Part shown: positions 48,080-58,975 of the stretch, one piece after another
Layout: the number at the start of each line of letters is the position of its first letter
How positions within the stretch are numbered: the stretch's first letter is position 1
Assembly: GCA_036850595.1 (NCBI GenBank)
Contig: CM072156.1
Span: 15,510,326-15,574,325, forward strand
DNA: 64,000 nucleotides
Direction of reading: 5' to 3'
Origin: Rhyacichthys aspro
Taxonomy: Eukaryota; Chordata; Actinopteri; Gobiiformes; Rhyacichthyidae
Program-made: the position numbers and the translations under genes
The notes under the pieces: model-generated
Database searches by the model: none
What the model was told of the DNA's origin: nothing
The model's input: only the letters and a program-made list of their open reading frames with translations

Positions 48080-48393
48080 GTCTTTATCGTTAAAGGGGGA
48101 ACTAAACGAATATTTTTAGTTACATCAAAGCCATTTGATTTTACTTGAGCTGGACCGACACCGAGTTCTAGCTCACGCAAACGAATTTCTCTCTGTTGAT
48201 CGAGTCTTTTTGCCTCTAGTTCAAACTGGAACTCTTTTTCCTTCAACCGCAGACGCTCTAACTCAACCTCAAGTTCCTTAAGTCTGACCAGGTCCTCTTT
48301 TGGTTTAGTGAATTGGTCTGCACTCTCTAAATTTTCTGAAGGAGGTAGAACCCCCTTATTCACTAAAGCCTGAAATATCTCCGCCTTGATCAC
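48034..48393 (-). pseudogene. gag N-terminal part, middle frame segment
   Basis: Second of three frame pieces making up the gag start. It runs from the first frame break (near 48393) to the second (near 48095), then continues about 19 out-of-frame codons to a stop. The coded part has a short helical head (KAEIFQALVNKGVLP) and a strongly charged heptad-like stretch rich in L, E, R and K (about 48170-48310), probably a coiled coil for Gag assembly. The first codon is GTG and there is no Met start, so it cannot be an independent gene. The upstream piece (48390-48521) and the downstream main frame carry on the same protein in other frames. Confidence 0.8.
48091..48097 (-). other. frame break in gag with slippery heptamer C_CCT_TTA
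   Basis: At this point the middle gag frame and the main Gag-Pol frame must join by a -1 shift. On the element strand the bases CCCTTTA, read in the upstream frame as C CCT TTA, fit the X_XXY_YYZ pattern for -1 ribosomal frameshifting. They lie in a C5 run, so a one-base loss from a C6 run is an equal or better explanation. Confidence 0.5.
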
Positions 48394-48521
48394 TTGTTTT
48401 TAAGCTGTCGAGACACGTCAATGCCATACTGCCCGGCTATCAACAAAAGGTTATCTTTAGTACATTTATTAAAGATCTCCAAAGACGGGTTAGTCACAAA
48501 ATCCTCCATTTTAAACTCCAT
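48390..48521 (-). pseudogene. gag start, first frame segment
   Basis: The gag start codon is ATG 48519-48521; a second in-frame ATG is at 48507-48509. The segment is open for 43 codons and encodes a short N-terminal module (PSLEIFNKCTKDNLLLIAGQ) of the kind that opens Gag in this group. It runs into TGA at 48390-48392. The next base-frame carries on the protein directly, so one base appears to be missing near 48393 (AAGTG, where a doubled G would keep frame). No slippery heptamer fits here. Confidence 0.75.
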
Positions 48522-48670
48522 TATTGCCTACTCCACCAGCAAGACCAACTAAAGGCAGAAACAAATCACAATTCACAACAAACCCATACAAACTGCCACA
48601 AAGTTACCGACAAAACCAACCAAAAGGAAACTTATCAAAAGCGGCTACAAACGGCTACGCTGAAAGGTTT

Positions 48671-48682
48671 GACGAGCCCCCA
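48671..48682 (-). other. primer-binding site, tRNA-Pro type
   Basis: Seven bases after the 5' LTR the element strand reads TGGGGGCTCGTC, the first 12 bases of the tRNA-Pro primer site known from murine leukaemia virus. It begins with the TGG that pairs with the tRNA CCA end. The match stops after 12 bases. It primes minus-strand DNA synthesis. Confidence 0.8.
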
Positions 48683-48689
48683 TTAAATA

Positions 48690-49307
48690 TGTTACGACCC
48701 AAGGGTGAAACATATTTAAAGATGGACACAGGAGACAGAGGTATAAGTTTTAAACTTTTGTTTATTTTAGTTTCAGTCTGTTTAGACATCAAAACCCTCC
48801 CGTGCTTCAAAGTAACAAAATAAAGGAACCGTAGCGAGCCGGCCAAACAGAATAGAAGGACGGTGTGTCAGACAGGCCAACCCTGTACAGGGCCGTAGAA
48901 GCTGCTGACCCACCGCTACCCCTAACGAAAACCCCAGGCCTAAGCCCTAACGAAAGAAACAACGAAAACAGGACAGCCGGTCCCGCTAGGTTAAACAAAA
49001 GGCTAAAGGCTAACCAAAAAAACACAGAGCCGGCATCAGCCGCAGCCGGCCTGGTCCGGCAGGCGGAGCCAGACGGAGGAGGAGAGCTCGGGGACGAGCC
49101 GGACGAGAGCGCGCAGAGCGAAGCGCCAGAGGGACGGACCGCAGGCAGAGAGTCGGCGGCAGAGAGCGAGCGGCACCACCGGTAGGCCTACTTATAGGCT
49201 ACAGGAAACCGCCAAAATTAACGAGCTCCACCTACAAGACAAAAGGGGTAAAGGGGGAACAACAAGGACAGGTAGAATACAAATAGGTGCGGTGCCAGCA
49301 CCTAACA
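48690..49307 (-). repeat. 5' LTR (618 bp) with promoter
   Basis: TGTTA...TAACA ends, the same as the left LTR apart from two extra bases (in GGGG 49090-49093 and CC 49099-49100). On the element strand a TATAAG box is at 49191-49196, about 112 bp into the LTR, beside the palindrome GTAGGCCTAC (49182-49191). A CpG-rich block follows at about 49020-49180, and AATAAA lies at 48761-48766. U3 is thus short and R long. Confidence 0.95.
49191..49196 (-). promoter_or_regulatory. LTR TATA box
   Basis: TATAAG within CCTATAAGTAGG on the element strand of the 5' LTR, at a plausible distance from the LTR start. It is the only TATA-like motif in the upstream half of the LTR. Confidence 0.5.
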
Positions 49308-49312
49308 ACAGT
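49308..49312. repeat. target-site duplication ACAGT, right copy
   Basis: ACAGT follows the last LTR base and matches 43142-43146 exactly. Removing the element and one copy leaves a continuous host sequence, GTACACAGTATCC. Confidence 0.93.
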
Positions 49313-52300
49313 ATCCATACTAAAATATTAATAGCCGTTTTTTCCCCACGTCAGCAGCTTGTAATTTGATTTCTGCTTTGGAAATGCAGTTTTGGGCGGC
49401 AGATCTCCCAGTCAACAGTGGTCCCCATAGGTTCCTCCTCATGCTGCTCCTTTATGTCCCGGGAGAGGCTGGGTTATGGGGAATGTTACGGAGAGAGATG
49501 GTGCTCCTCCTTGGCCTGGTAAAGATTGGGGGTGGCGACGCACAGCAGGACAGGTGTTTGGAGCTGCACGCAGGGGAGTCTCACCAGGCTGCAGTGGCTG
49601 GCCTACATCCATCTTTGTACCTGGGGAGATAAATGGAAAAGTGTGACCCAAACAGTCGAGCATCAGAGCCGTGGCAGGAATGTGTTCTAACAATGGGGAG
49701 CGGCGAGGGTTCCCCATATCATTACTAAAAATGAGACATACTCTGCAATTAATTCTAGCCCTAAATGAATGTCTTTGGCTTGCAGCATACCTCTCTGTGG
49801 CGATAGAAACAGATTAATAGTAGAGAATAGGGAAATTATTCCGTAGCATGCTGCACTGATATAAAATGGGCTTCATTCTGGGCTCATTTCTCGATCAACA
49901 TTTTTTGTCATCTTGCAAACCCTACTTTTTTCACCCTTTATTGTATAAAATGGTGTGATCTTTCCACTGCCCTTTGTCTTGGAAGAAAAATTAATTCTCA
50001 TTTGCATTACGACGTCTAAATGTCAGCCACCGATATTTTGTTAGACATTAGTAAAGCTGGCAGCAAGAGGCGCTGGATAATTGCACTCAGCCTAGCACAG
50101 GGATTTACATAATTTCAGATAGCAATTAAAGAATCCTTGGGAATTTTCTTGCTGGCCTCTCTCTCCAGCTCACTTCGACTGCACAGTACAAAAGAAGCAT
50201 TCGTTTACATTAAGCTCCATGCTCCTCGCTGTTCATTTGCATGAAATTAAAGGTTTTCATGATCTTGAACAGCGGGGTAACATTTAAAATGCTGTTTTAA
50301 AGCCCTCACCTTGGAATAATGAAACGCTTCTAGTTTTTTTTTTTTTTTAAAGAAAGGCAGTGGGAGTTCATTGACTGCCTGTCCACAGCAAAACTTTCTA
50401 ATCTTCTATTCACTCATACTTTATCGCACAAAAATGACTACGGTTAATTAAAATACAACTTTTCTCACACTTGAGGTTGACTCATCTCACTGAGCTCACC
50501 ATGTTGTAGCTTGGATCAGTTCAGGAAGTGTATATGAAGTGGGTTTCAAAATGTATAAGCTACTCCTTTGTTATTAGAGAATTTGGAACTTACGATAGAT
50601 ACATAAAACTTCAATAAGACCTTCACAAACTAATATTTTGAGCCTTAATGCTGCACCCACACTAAGGTGCATTATATAAAGCTACACTATTTCGAGCATG
50701 CCTTACCTCCAGCGAAATTTCTGGGATGGGGGCTTAAAAAAGTCGAATATTGGGGGTACATTATGTTTACAGCCATGCATTCAATCCAAGCAGCCATTCA
50801 CTTCCTGTTTCTGTATGTTGCTAGTGCCGTGATAAACCCCTCATGTACAGTGTGTATAATTGGCTCCCTGTGGGTCCCAGTGTTATCTGCCTTGCTGATT
50901 AGAATGAGCATTAACTTGCTATAGCCCTGAGTCTGATAATATGCTCCAATGTGTGCAGCGTGTGAAGGCAAGAGTGCGAAATTTCTCTGCAGACAACTGC
51001 TGTTTGGATATGGAATGCACTTCTTTGTGCTATTAAAATATGTGACTTTTTTATGGTGGCTTGCTTGCTCCTTTTTGGTGCCGCCTGGCTGACACATTTG
51101 TTACGGTAAGGATCATGCGGATTAGTTTAACCAAACATTTCTCTTGGGAACGCTGTATGAGGCACGAGTTGAGGTTGGGCCCCTTGTATCATGCCGTTTT
51201 TACCGTGTGATAAAAGAAACACTGTCACAACAACGTGTGGAAAAATATCCAAATGAATCGTTGGCTCTTTGTTAAGACAATAAAGCCACGCAATAAATAC
51301 AAAGGCTCATCAGAACAATACCCTTCACACTTCTTTCTTGATTCCTTTTCCGCCCTTAAAGACATCACAGACCATTTTCACACCAGTCGTCCGGCAGCTA
51401 CGAAATAAATTGTGACAGTAACTCAATATGAAGTGAAATAGCTGAGAAAGCCTTGAGTTCACTTGCGCTGACAGTGCTGTTTAATTCCATCTCGTGCCAG
51501 CCTGACATTTCTGCTGCCACTAAATATTAAACATGTGTACCCGTTTCATTTGCATCTGGTAATGAGGTGGGAGACAGCACCCAACTGGTCAAGCTGTATA
51601 TGGTGCTTCCACCGGCAACGTGCAGCTACACGGACAAGGGTAAACCAACAGAAATATTTAGAGTGAAGGGGGCTTGAGACTGAATGGGGAATAAAAAGAG
51701 AGGGGGATGGGGAACGTGAAGGATAGATCACCCTTGGATGTGAATTCTGAGTCTGAAATGACCCCGGCTCTCGAAGCGGTGTCTTGGCTTGGGCTGACAT
51801 TTCTCACTGAATCTTTTAAGATGCATCCCTTGCTGCAAAATGCATTAGGCGCGAGAGGAGAAACACAGCCGCGAGAGGCACAAGAGGAGAGGGTTAAATG
51901 TGATTGCTCTAAATGTCATCACATCTTCATAATGCAATATATATTCATGATGTGGCAGTCCAGGAGGCCACGCGTCATAGTTGAGCTCTGTAATTCAAAT
52001 GTTTTACCCCAATTTTCATTCACCCTACACAGTTCTGGGCAGACATTTGAAACCAAGATGTGCAGCTGTTTTTTATCTGGATAAATCAGAAGACGTCATA
52101 ATGCATCATTTTGCTGTAAACATACCAATTTTTTTTTTATTTTTTATTTTTTTTTTTTTTTAAGAAAACAGATTAGTGCATGGCTGAAAAACTGAGAATT
52201 AATGGGCTGATGTTTTCCATTTGAATTACAACTGAGTTTAACTTCAATACAATATACCATTTTACTGTTTATTAAGAAGGCAATGGCAGTACAATACATT

Positions 52301-55300
52301 TTCAGCGGGCAGTAGAAATAGCAAATTATGCATAAACAAGATGATTTTGGAAATTTGCAAATGACTGACTACACTTAAGTTAGTAGAGAATATTATTGAG
52401 AAGTTTGATATTCACTTGCATTATGTACACAAGCTAAATGCTACAAGTCACAGGATTTTAAACAATATATGATACATGGACATGCACAACACTTCAAATA
52501 GCACACCATGGAGGACCCAGTGTTGTGTACAAATGTTTTATACAGTAGTTTGTGCTTAGACCCACCTGACAGGATTAAAATATACATGACTAAAAAAAAG
52601 CAAAATGGATTGAGCCAAAATGTGCCATGGTAGACCTTTTATAAATACAAAGGAGGTAAAGTAGCACATGTTTGTAAAGCTTCAGGGCTTTTCTCTTTTG
52701 CCTTCTCGCTCAAAAGTTTATTTGTTTTTTCTGAATTTTACTTTTGTGTTTTTAACTTGCTCGTTCGTTGGGCATTACTTCTTTTGGAAAAGCTGATATT
52801 GTCAATAGACATGTTTTTAGAAGTAACTTTACAATGCGTCTGGTTATTGGATAGAGCTACATTCTGCTTTTGCCTGTGATTTTCACAGTGGATCCTGCTC
52901 TTCAGAGAGAAACCATGTCTATGATGTTCTCAAATGAAAGCACACTATTCTTTTTCCTCTGTCAAACTCTCATGACAGTGCATCACCATAACAGCTTTGA
53001 AGAGGAACCAATACCAGTCTGAAAAAAAAAAAATCAATTTACATGTGTGACTTTTTAGGGGCAGACTTTCTTTATTTTTTGTATAAAGGAGATGTACTTG
53101 TGTCATTTCATTCTTCAGGTATATCTGCAACAGTTCAGGTTTAGAGACACCCTGTCTCTCTATGAGCTTGTATTGCTTTCATAATATGTATCAGATATGC
53201 CACAGGAAATCAAACTGAGATCAAAACCTGAGCCGACTGTTGAGGAGAAACAGGGGAACATCAAAGAGCGTACAGTAGAAAAGCTGGGCGGTTGAAGTTG
53301 TGTGTGTGTGCTGTGAAGTAGGTATTGTGGGTGGGTGGGGGCTTCCTCATTTCTTGTTAATTCTCTTCATAAGAGCTGTTAAGCACATTCAGCACTCGTA
53401 GAGAATTGTGTCCAGTGGCAGGCCTCCGGTGGGACTGTATGTCCTGAGGTTTACTGTTTCGAGCTTGTCATGTCCACGTCAACAGCACTTATCGCCTTCT
53501 GTCGGAGCGCCCAGACATTTCCCAGGCATTTAGCTGCCTGTTTGTCTTCTCTTGATTTCCCCTCCAAATCTGTCACATACAGTCTTCACCTGACACGTCA
53601 CAGAGCGTTCCTCTCTCAAACACTGTCAAAACACAAAGATCCAACAGAAAGGGAGCGTGGCAGGAAAGAGCACATTGCCAAATGTTGCACACCGATCAGG
53701 CAGTGCAAATAATGACCTGTGTAGGCACAACGGTCTGCGTGGCTATACTTCATCAACACGTTCACTGCGAGCCAGAAAATGAACAGTTTGTGTTCACAGT
53801 TTTGCTTTTTGCAGTTCGTAACATTATCAAGTGCTGCTTTATGCAGTTCACACATTACGTCAATAACCAAGCCCAGAGTTTTCACATCACTTCGACTTTC
53901 TCTGTCCTTCTTTTTCAAGCACTGGCAAGAAAACAATGCACTTAACATTGAAGGCCTGGCATAGAATCCAATACTTCTCTTTGGTGCATTATTCTTTGCT
54001 GTGCCTTCGCTCCATGGTGAAAATCCTTCTATTATTTCAATAAGCTCCTGGTTTTAATACATTATTGATCCTTAAGGTTGAACTATGGGCCATTGCATTA
54101 CCAGGATTCACAAAGCCCATCATGGCATGACATTCATGTACTTGTGAAAAATTATACCAATTATAATATCAACCAACAAATAGCTCAAAAAGCAATCAAT
54201 TGTCACATTGGAAAGCATTTTGTCCCACAATGCTATTGGCTTTGCGGTTACACAGAAGGAGGGGGCGTTGGATGTTTAATAGCTTCCAAATACTGATTTC
54301 TCTACCACTTATTACTATTCACCCTCAGATGCTTTAAAGCAAGCCTTAGATGGTGTTGGATGCGGCATTTTGAGGGACTGTGTGCCAATAAGACAACAGC
54401 ATTTAACATTGATTAGCTAACACCGTCATGTGCTCTTAAAAGCCTGCATTAAAGCAATGAGTTATGATTAGTATACTCTATAGCAGTGCATTACCAAAGG
54501 ATCTATTTATTTTAATTCTGAAAATGCCACAAAGCAAGGGGGCTGGGGACTGAGTGCTTGCAGGGTCAAGTGCAAGCCATGTCTTTGACAGTGGCTGGCT
54601 GCCTGTGTTTCCGTATCACAACGTTCAATCATGCAGTGCCCTCATGCAGAAACCTTTAACTCAATGCTCATAAATGCAGGAAGCAACACATTCTGTCTTG
54701 AACCTCTGTGGACTGGGGATATTTATTCATTTTTTGTTTGTAGATTGAGAATAAAGCTAAAGCTAAAAGTACACAATTTTAATCTACTGACACAAATCCA
54801 GGTTAAGAGCAACACAAATCGTACTCAGAGAAACTACAATTAAGGTCACCTTTATTGGTTCCGATCTAAATCGTCGGGGTGACATCTAAATGACATTTTA
54901 ATGAAAATTTTCGACAGGTTATTTTGAATTGTTTCCTAAAAGATGCAGAAGGTTGAGCAGTTGAGAATTGCAAGTGTCTTTGGGGGGGTGACTGGTGGCT
55001 TGACGGGCGAACAAAATCTGAGCCAAATAAATGAAGTGGAGATGGTAATACAGTGTGTTATAGTGGAGAGTGACAAGCCCGTTCCTCCCATGAAGCAGCT
55101 GAGCTGGCATTAAACAGACAAGACATCCCGTTCAGTCAGTTATCAGCCAGGAATAATGAAGGAACAGGCCAGCGGACCAAGACGAGTCACCCTAGTCAGC
55201 CAAGTGGAGAATTTAATTTCGTGCAGGTTTCTCTGCAACTGAGCATTTCCCCCATCGGACGTCCACTGGAGCTCGGGTGGACAACTCAGTGCACTTGACT

Positions 55301-58300
55301 CCAACTCTGTCCTGTTTTAACAGAGATGCACAGGGATGGATTTTAGAGAGGTTGGACCCAGGTTCAGGTAGTGCTGTTAAAGAGGTATGAGAGTGTGATG
55401 ATACGCCACTTTCTTGATTTTCCAGTCTATGAGAGCATTATTAAACCAAACACAGTGAAATAAAAGATGGGTCATGGCTACACCAATGATACGTGTCACA
55501 AGTAAGTCAGGAAGTAAATCGGTCTCTTGGTCCTTGTCCTTAAATATACTTTAATAAAAATTTCAGTTGATGTGTAATTATTCAATGCCAACTTTCAACA
55601 AAAGTCCTCAGTTCAAAACAAGGCCTATTGATCTGATGGAGCCAAAGTGCTGTGATAATTAAGCATATATGTTACGTTCAATAATGTATTTGCATTATTT
55701 TCTACTTGTTTTGTGTTGGGCCCATGACTACTTTGGCTTTAAGCTCTGTGTGAGTCATTTCCTTTACACTATGCCAAGGGAATAATCCCCTCCCATTGTG
55801 AAAATATGTCAAATGCCATATTTCACAGAACAGTGCCAGTTAACTGCCATATGTGTGCTTTGTTTAGCTTATCTCACTTGTCCCCCCAATACAGGACATT
55901 TGGGCTGTTGAAATCCTGCCCATTTGTTATACAGCCAGTCCAGGTCTGTATTACAACTGATTTCCCTCATATAGTTAAGAAATATAATATTGACATGCAA
56001 AATATGATATTTTACTAGAAGAACCTTAGTGACACTTTCTGTACTGACTGTACCTGTAGTCCTGTTTGATCATCTAGGCTTCTCATCTCTCTGATGTCAG
56101 GTTAAATATAATCTCAGCCAACACAGAATCTTTGATAAATGATTCTCTAATCTGGGATCGTGCTTGGCTTTAGAAAAGACTGTGGATAACATTATCGCTT
56201 CTTTCATACAGCCAATATTTCATCACAATGTGTGGATAAGGAAACTGCTCTGGCAAATATTGATCCTATCACAGAAAAATACCACAGGATTAAGAAAGTT
56301 ACTCTGATTTGTTCTATTAGTAGTTATTAGACTTTTCTTTTTTTTTTTTGCACTTGTAAAAAGAATGAGACGGGAAGCCTTCTGTGCTGTGAATGTGTTA
56401 AGAGACACTGCAGCCAAGTCCAAAGCACAGCCAAGCTTTTGCAGACAAACTCTTTCAACAGTGTTTGCATTTATGTAGCATACATTTGAAATGCTCCACA
56501 TAAATGTACTTGCCTGCTTATGTACTGTTAGTGCAGGTGTAAGGCTGACTTCACACCAACAGTGACCACTCACTTGGAAGCAAACCAAACGCTGGCGGCT
56601 GCAAGGACCTGCCCGGAGTTCAGCTTCTTAAAGCGGAAATAATTGCGGAGGTGCACGCTCCATTAAAAGCCAGTATTTAATACAATAATCATTCAATTAA
56701 AAATCCCTTGTAGCAGCTGCCATGGCTGATTTGGATCAAGTTATTTGTGGTATGAGGCAAAACTGTTTAACCAACAGCCCCAGTATTTCTGCTTATAGAG
56801 TAATTGTACATCATTTACATCATTATTTTAAAAAAAGTCCCATATTAATTCTACACTTAATGTTATGGGAGATTCTACTGCAGTTGATTATCTAACATTT
56901 ATGTTAGAGTTGGATGACACTGCTTTATTAGCATTGCATGTTTTTTATGCCTTTATTCCATATTATATATTCTGGACATGTATTACTTAATAGTGCAGAA
57001 GTTAATGAGCGAATGTTTGTCTTTCTATTGAAATGTGTGGTGTGAGGATGGAGGTATTTAAACCAAGCAAGCTACATTCATTTGCAATTTTTAAATGTGC
57101 AACGTCTATAAATCTGTTTTGAGAACAGTTTGGTGCTAAATATCTAAATGGATAAACCTGTATCAAATACAAATATCCAAACATTATTAAAGTTCCGTTG
57201 TACTTTACTGTCAATTACACACGATTCTAAAATCTGCAGTGTCACTATAATTTACTTTAAGACACAGAACAAACAGAAGGAAAGGCTGCTTGAAGCCAAA
57301 AGTAGTACCTACCTCTGACCAAGTGCATGTAGTCACTGATTTCCAATGCGATAGCCAGATGTGACCATTTGCCTCAAGACAATAGTGTCAGCTCACTAAC
57401 TTACCACAATACGTGACAGCTGGCTTTCTTCTAGCCATGTTTCCATATACATTTACACTAAGGTTGCCAAATAGCAAACACCATACAGCTGTACTCTAAC
57501 TGAAACACGTTTGCTTCCAGATTTCTGCTTGATCTATGCTGGGGGATTATCTTCACATAATGCAGGGCTTTGTATGTGTTTACAGGAGCAACTGCTGCAA
57601 AGGACATGAATTATTTACAATAGGGAGATAAATGTAAAAAGAAGAAGTTTGAGAAACAATAGAACGCTACAGCAATTTTACAGCGACTAACCAAATGGCC
57701 TTTCAAACTGGAAACGTCAGACATTACCCGGTTGGTTTGCATGCGAGCACATTCCTCATTATAGAAAGATTCTTTTGTATTTTTATCTTGTTGGACGCCT
57801 TTTGAGCAAAGGAGCACATTAAGGCGAGTCTTTGTTTTATTGTGTTCAGCAAATTAATAAATGGGGAGCACAGTGGGAAAAATAGATATGAAAATGTGTA
57901 CTTTGCATTATTGAAAAGCCCATCCACTAAAGGTTACCAGCAGCTATTGTAGTACAATCTGTGAAATGTAATTAGAGAGTGTGAGAGAGAGCTGCACAGA
58001 TAAAGCTGCCTCTGCCATTATGGACTCCCTCATAACATTTGGCTTCCCCCTGAAACTTATTCTCTCTGAACTAATTTTGCATGACATATTGCATTTCTGC
58101 TTCAGCTATCGTGAGGCTACCTGTGAATTAAACTCGGTTTGCAATACAGCATATTTCCAGATTACATTTTGGACATGCAGATATCCCGTATTTGCTGTGA
58201 TTTATTAATTCAAGGCCGACAAAACTCACAGCATTACCTGCCATTGTTATTGCTGATACTGGTGCACGTTGAAGTATGAAATGCATTGAGAAGGGAGAGA

Positions 58301-58776
58301 AGTGTTAAGATAATGCAGACGTAAGGGAATCAGTGATTTCAAAACAGACAATAATCTAACATGCTTGCAGTGCTATGTTCAGGATTAATATAATGGTTAG
58401 TCATGTGCACCCGAGGAAGCCGTGCATTAATCTGTAAGAGCCTATATTCAAGCCAAATAAATAAAAAAATAAAACTCAGCATATTAGCATACGGAGGGAT
58501 AACACTGAGCAATAGAATCGATAGATAATAGAATGATACCTACCGTGGCTTACACAGCATAAACAAAAAAACATAACAATTTATTCAGTCATTCCACAAA
58601 AAGTCATCTCTTTGGCCAAATCAAAAACATCCATGGCTCAAGGAGGATGGCTGTCTAACTTTATCATACATTTACTTATACCCTACTAAGCTTTAGGTGT
58701 TTGTTACAAAATTGATCATTTAGAAACATTACATCTACATTAATAATCGTAATAAAGTTATAAACATTGACATTAA
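49313..58776. other. non-coding stretch, right of the retrotransposon
   Basis: 9.5 kb with no supportable gene. A GC-richer patch at 49370-49720 is open on both strands but has no recognisable product. Segments around 50150-50300 and 57720-58230 look like possible conserved non-coding sequence. T-rich simple sequence is annotated at 52129. Confidence 0.5.
52129..52161. repeat. T-rich simple sequence
   Basis: 33 bp of T broken only by two A. Confidence 0.75.
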
Positions 58777-58945
58777 GGGGCGCCTCAGTAGCTCATCTGG
58801 AAGGGTGGATGCCACAAGACTGGGCGACCCGGGTTTGATTCTGGCTCAGGCCATGAGCTCAATGTCATTCCCCTCTATCTACCCTGCATCCTGTCAAGCT
58901 ACACTGCATCTATCAAATAAAGGCAACAAAGGCCCAAAAAATAAT
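58777..58945 (+). mobile_element. tRNA-derived SINE
   Basis: A tRNA-like head with an A box (TAGCTCATCTGG, 58789-58800) and a B box (GGTTTGATTCT, 58832-58842). A fish-type body follows with GTCATTCCCCTCTATCT, and then the tail ATCAAATAAAGGCAACAAAGG. RNA polymerase III would transcribe it from the internal boxes and a LINE would supply mobility. The B box departs from GGTTCGANTC and the body is shorter than typical copies, so this one is somewhat worn. No certain target duplication was found. Confidence 0.85.
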
Positions 58946-58946
58946 A

Positions 58947-58975
58947 CAAAACAAACAAACAAACAAACAAAAAAA
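58947..58975 (+). repeat. (CAAA)n tail repeat of the SINE
   Basis: About six CAAA units ending in an A run, directly after the SINE body, as expected from tail expansion. Confidence 0.8.

Larger units (their letters stand above)
43147..49307 (-). mobile_element. complete Gmr1-type Ty3/gypsy LTR retrotransposon
   Basis: A 6,161-bp element on the minus strand. In transcription order it has a 5' LTR, a tRNA-Pro-type primer site, gag beginning at ATG 48521, a long Gag-Pol frame ending at 43832, a hairpin, a G-rich polypurine tract and a 3' LTR, all bounded by ACAGT duplications. Pol runs protease, integrase, reverse transcriptase, RNase H. Integrase upstream of RT is the defining feature of the Gmr1 group (first described from Atlantic cod) within Ty3/gypsy. 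There is no env: only about 70 bp separate the pol stop from the 3' LTR. The LTRs differ by two one-base indels and no substitution, so the insertion is recent. Its G+C is clearly higher than the surrounding DNA. It lies in non-coding sequence upstream of mvb12b in the same orientation. Confidence 0.95.

Noticed and set aside
43147..49307. Endogenous retrovirus with an envelope gene
   Set aside because: Only about 70 bp lie between the pol stop and the 3' LTR, and pol order with integrase before RT excludes a retroviral layout.
49366..49717. Open frames on both strands just right of the retrotransposon, considered as an exon or captured gene
   Set aside because: It lies outside the target duplication, so it is host DNA. 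Neither strand gives a known motif, and both being open suggests composition.
58777..58850. tRNA gene suggested by A and B boxes
   Set aside because: The sequence does not fold into a complete acceptor stem and cloverleaf, and it continues into a SINE body with an A-rich tail.
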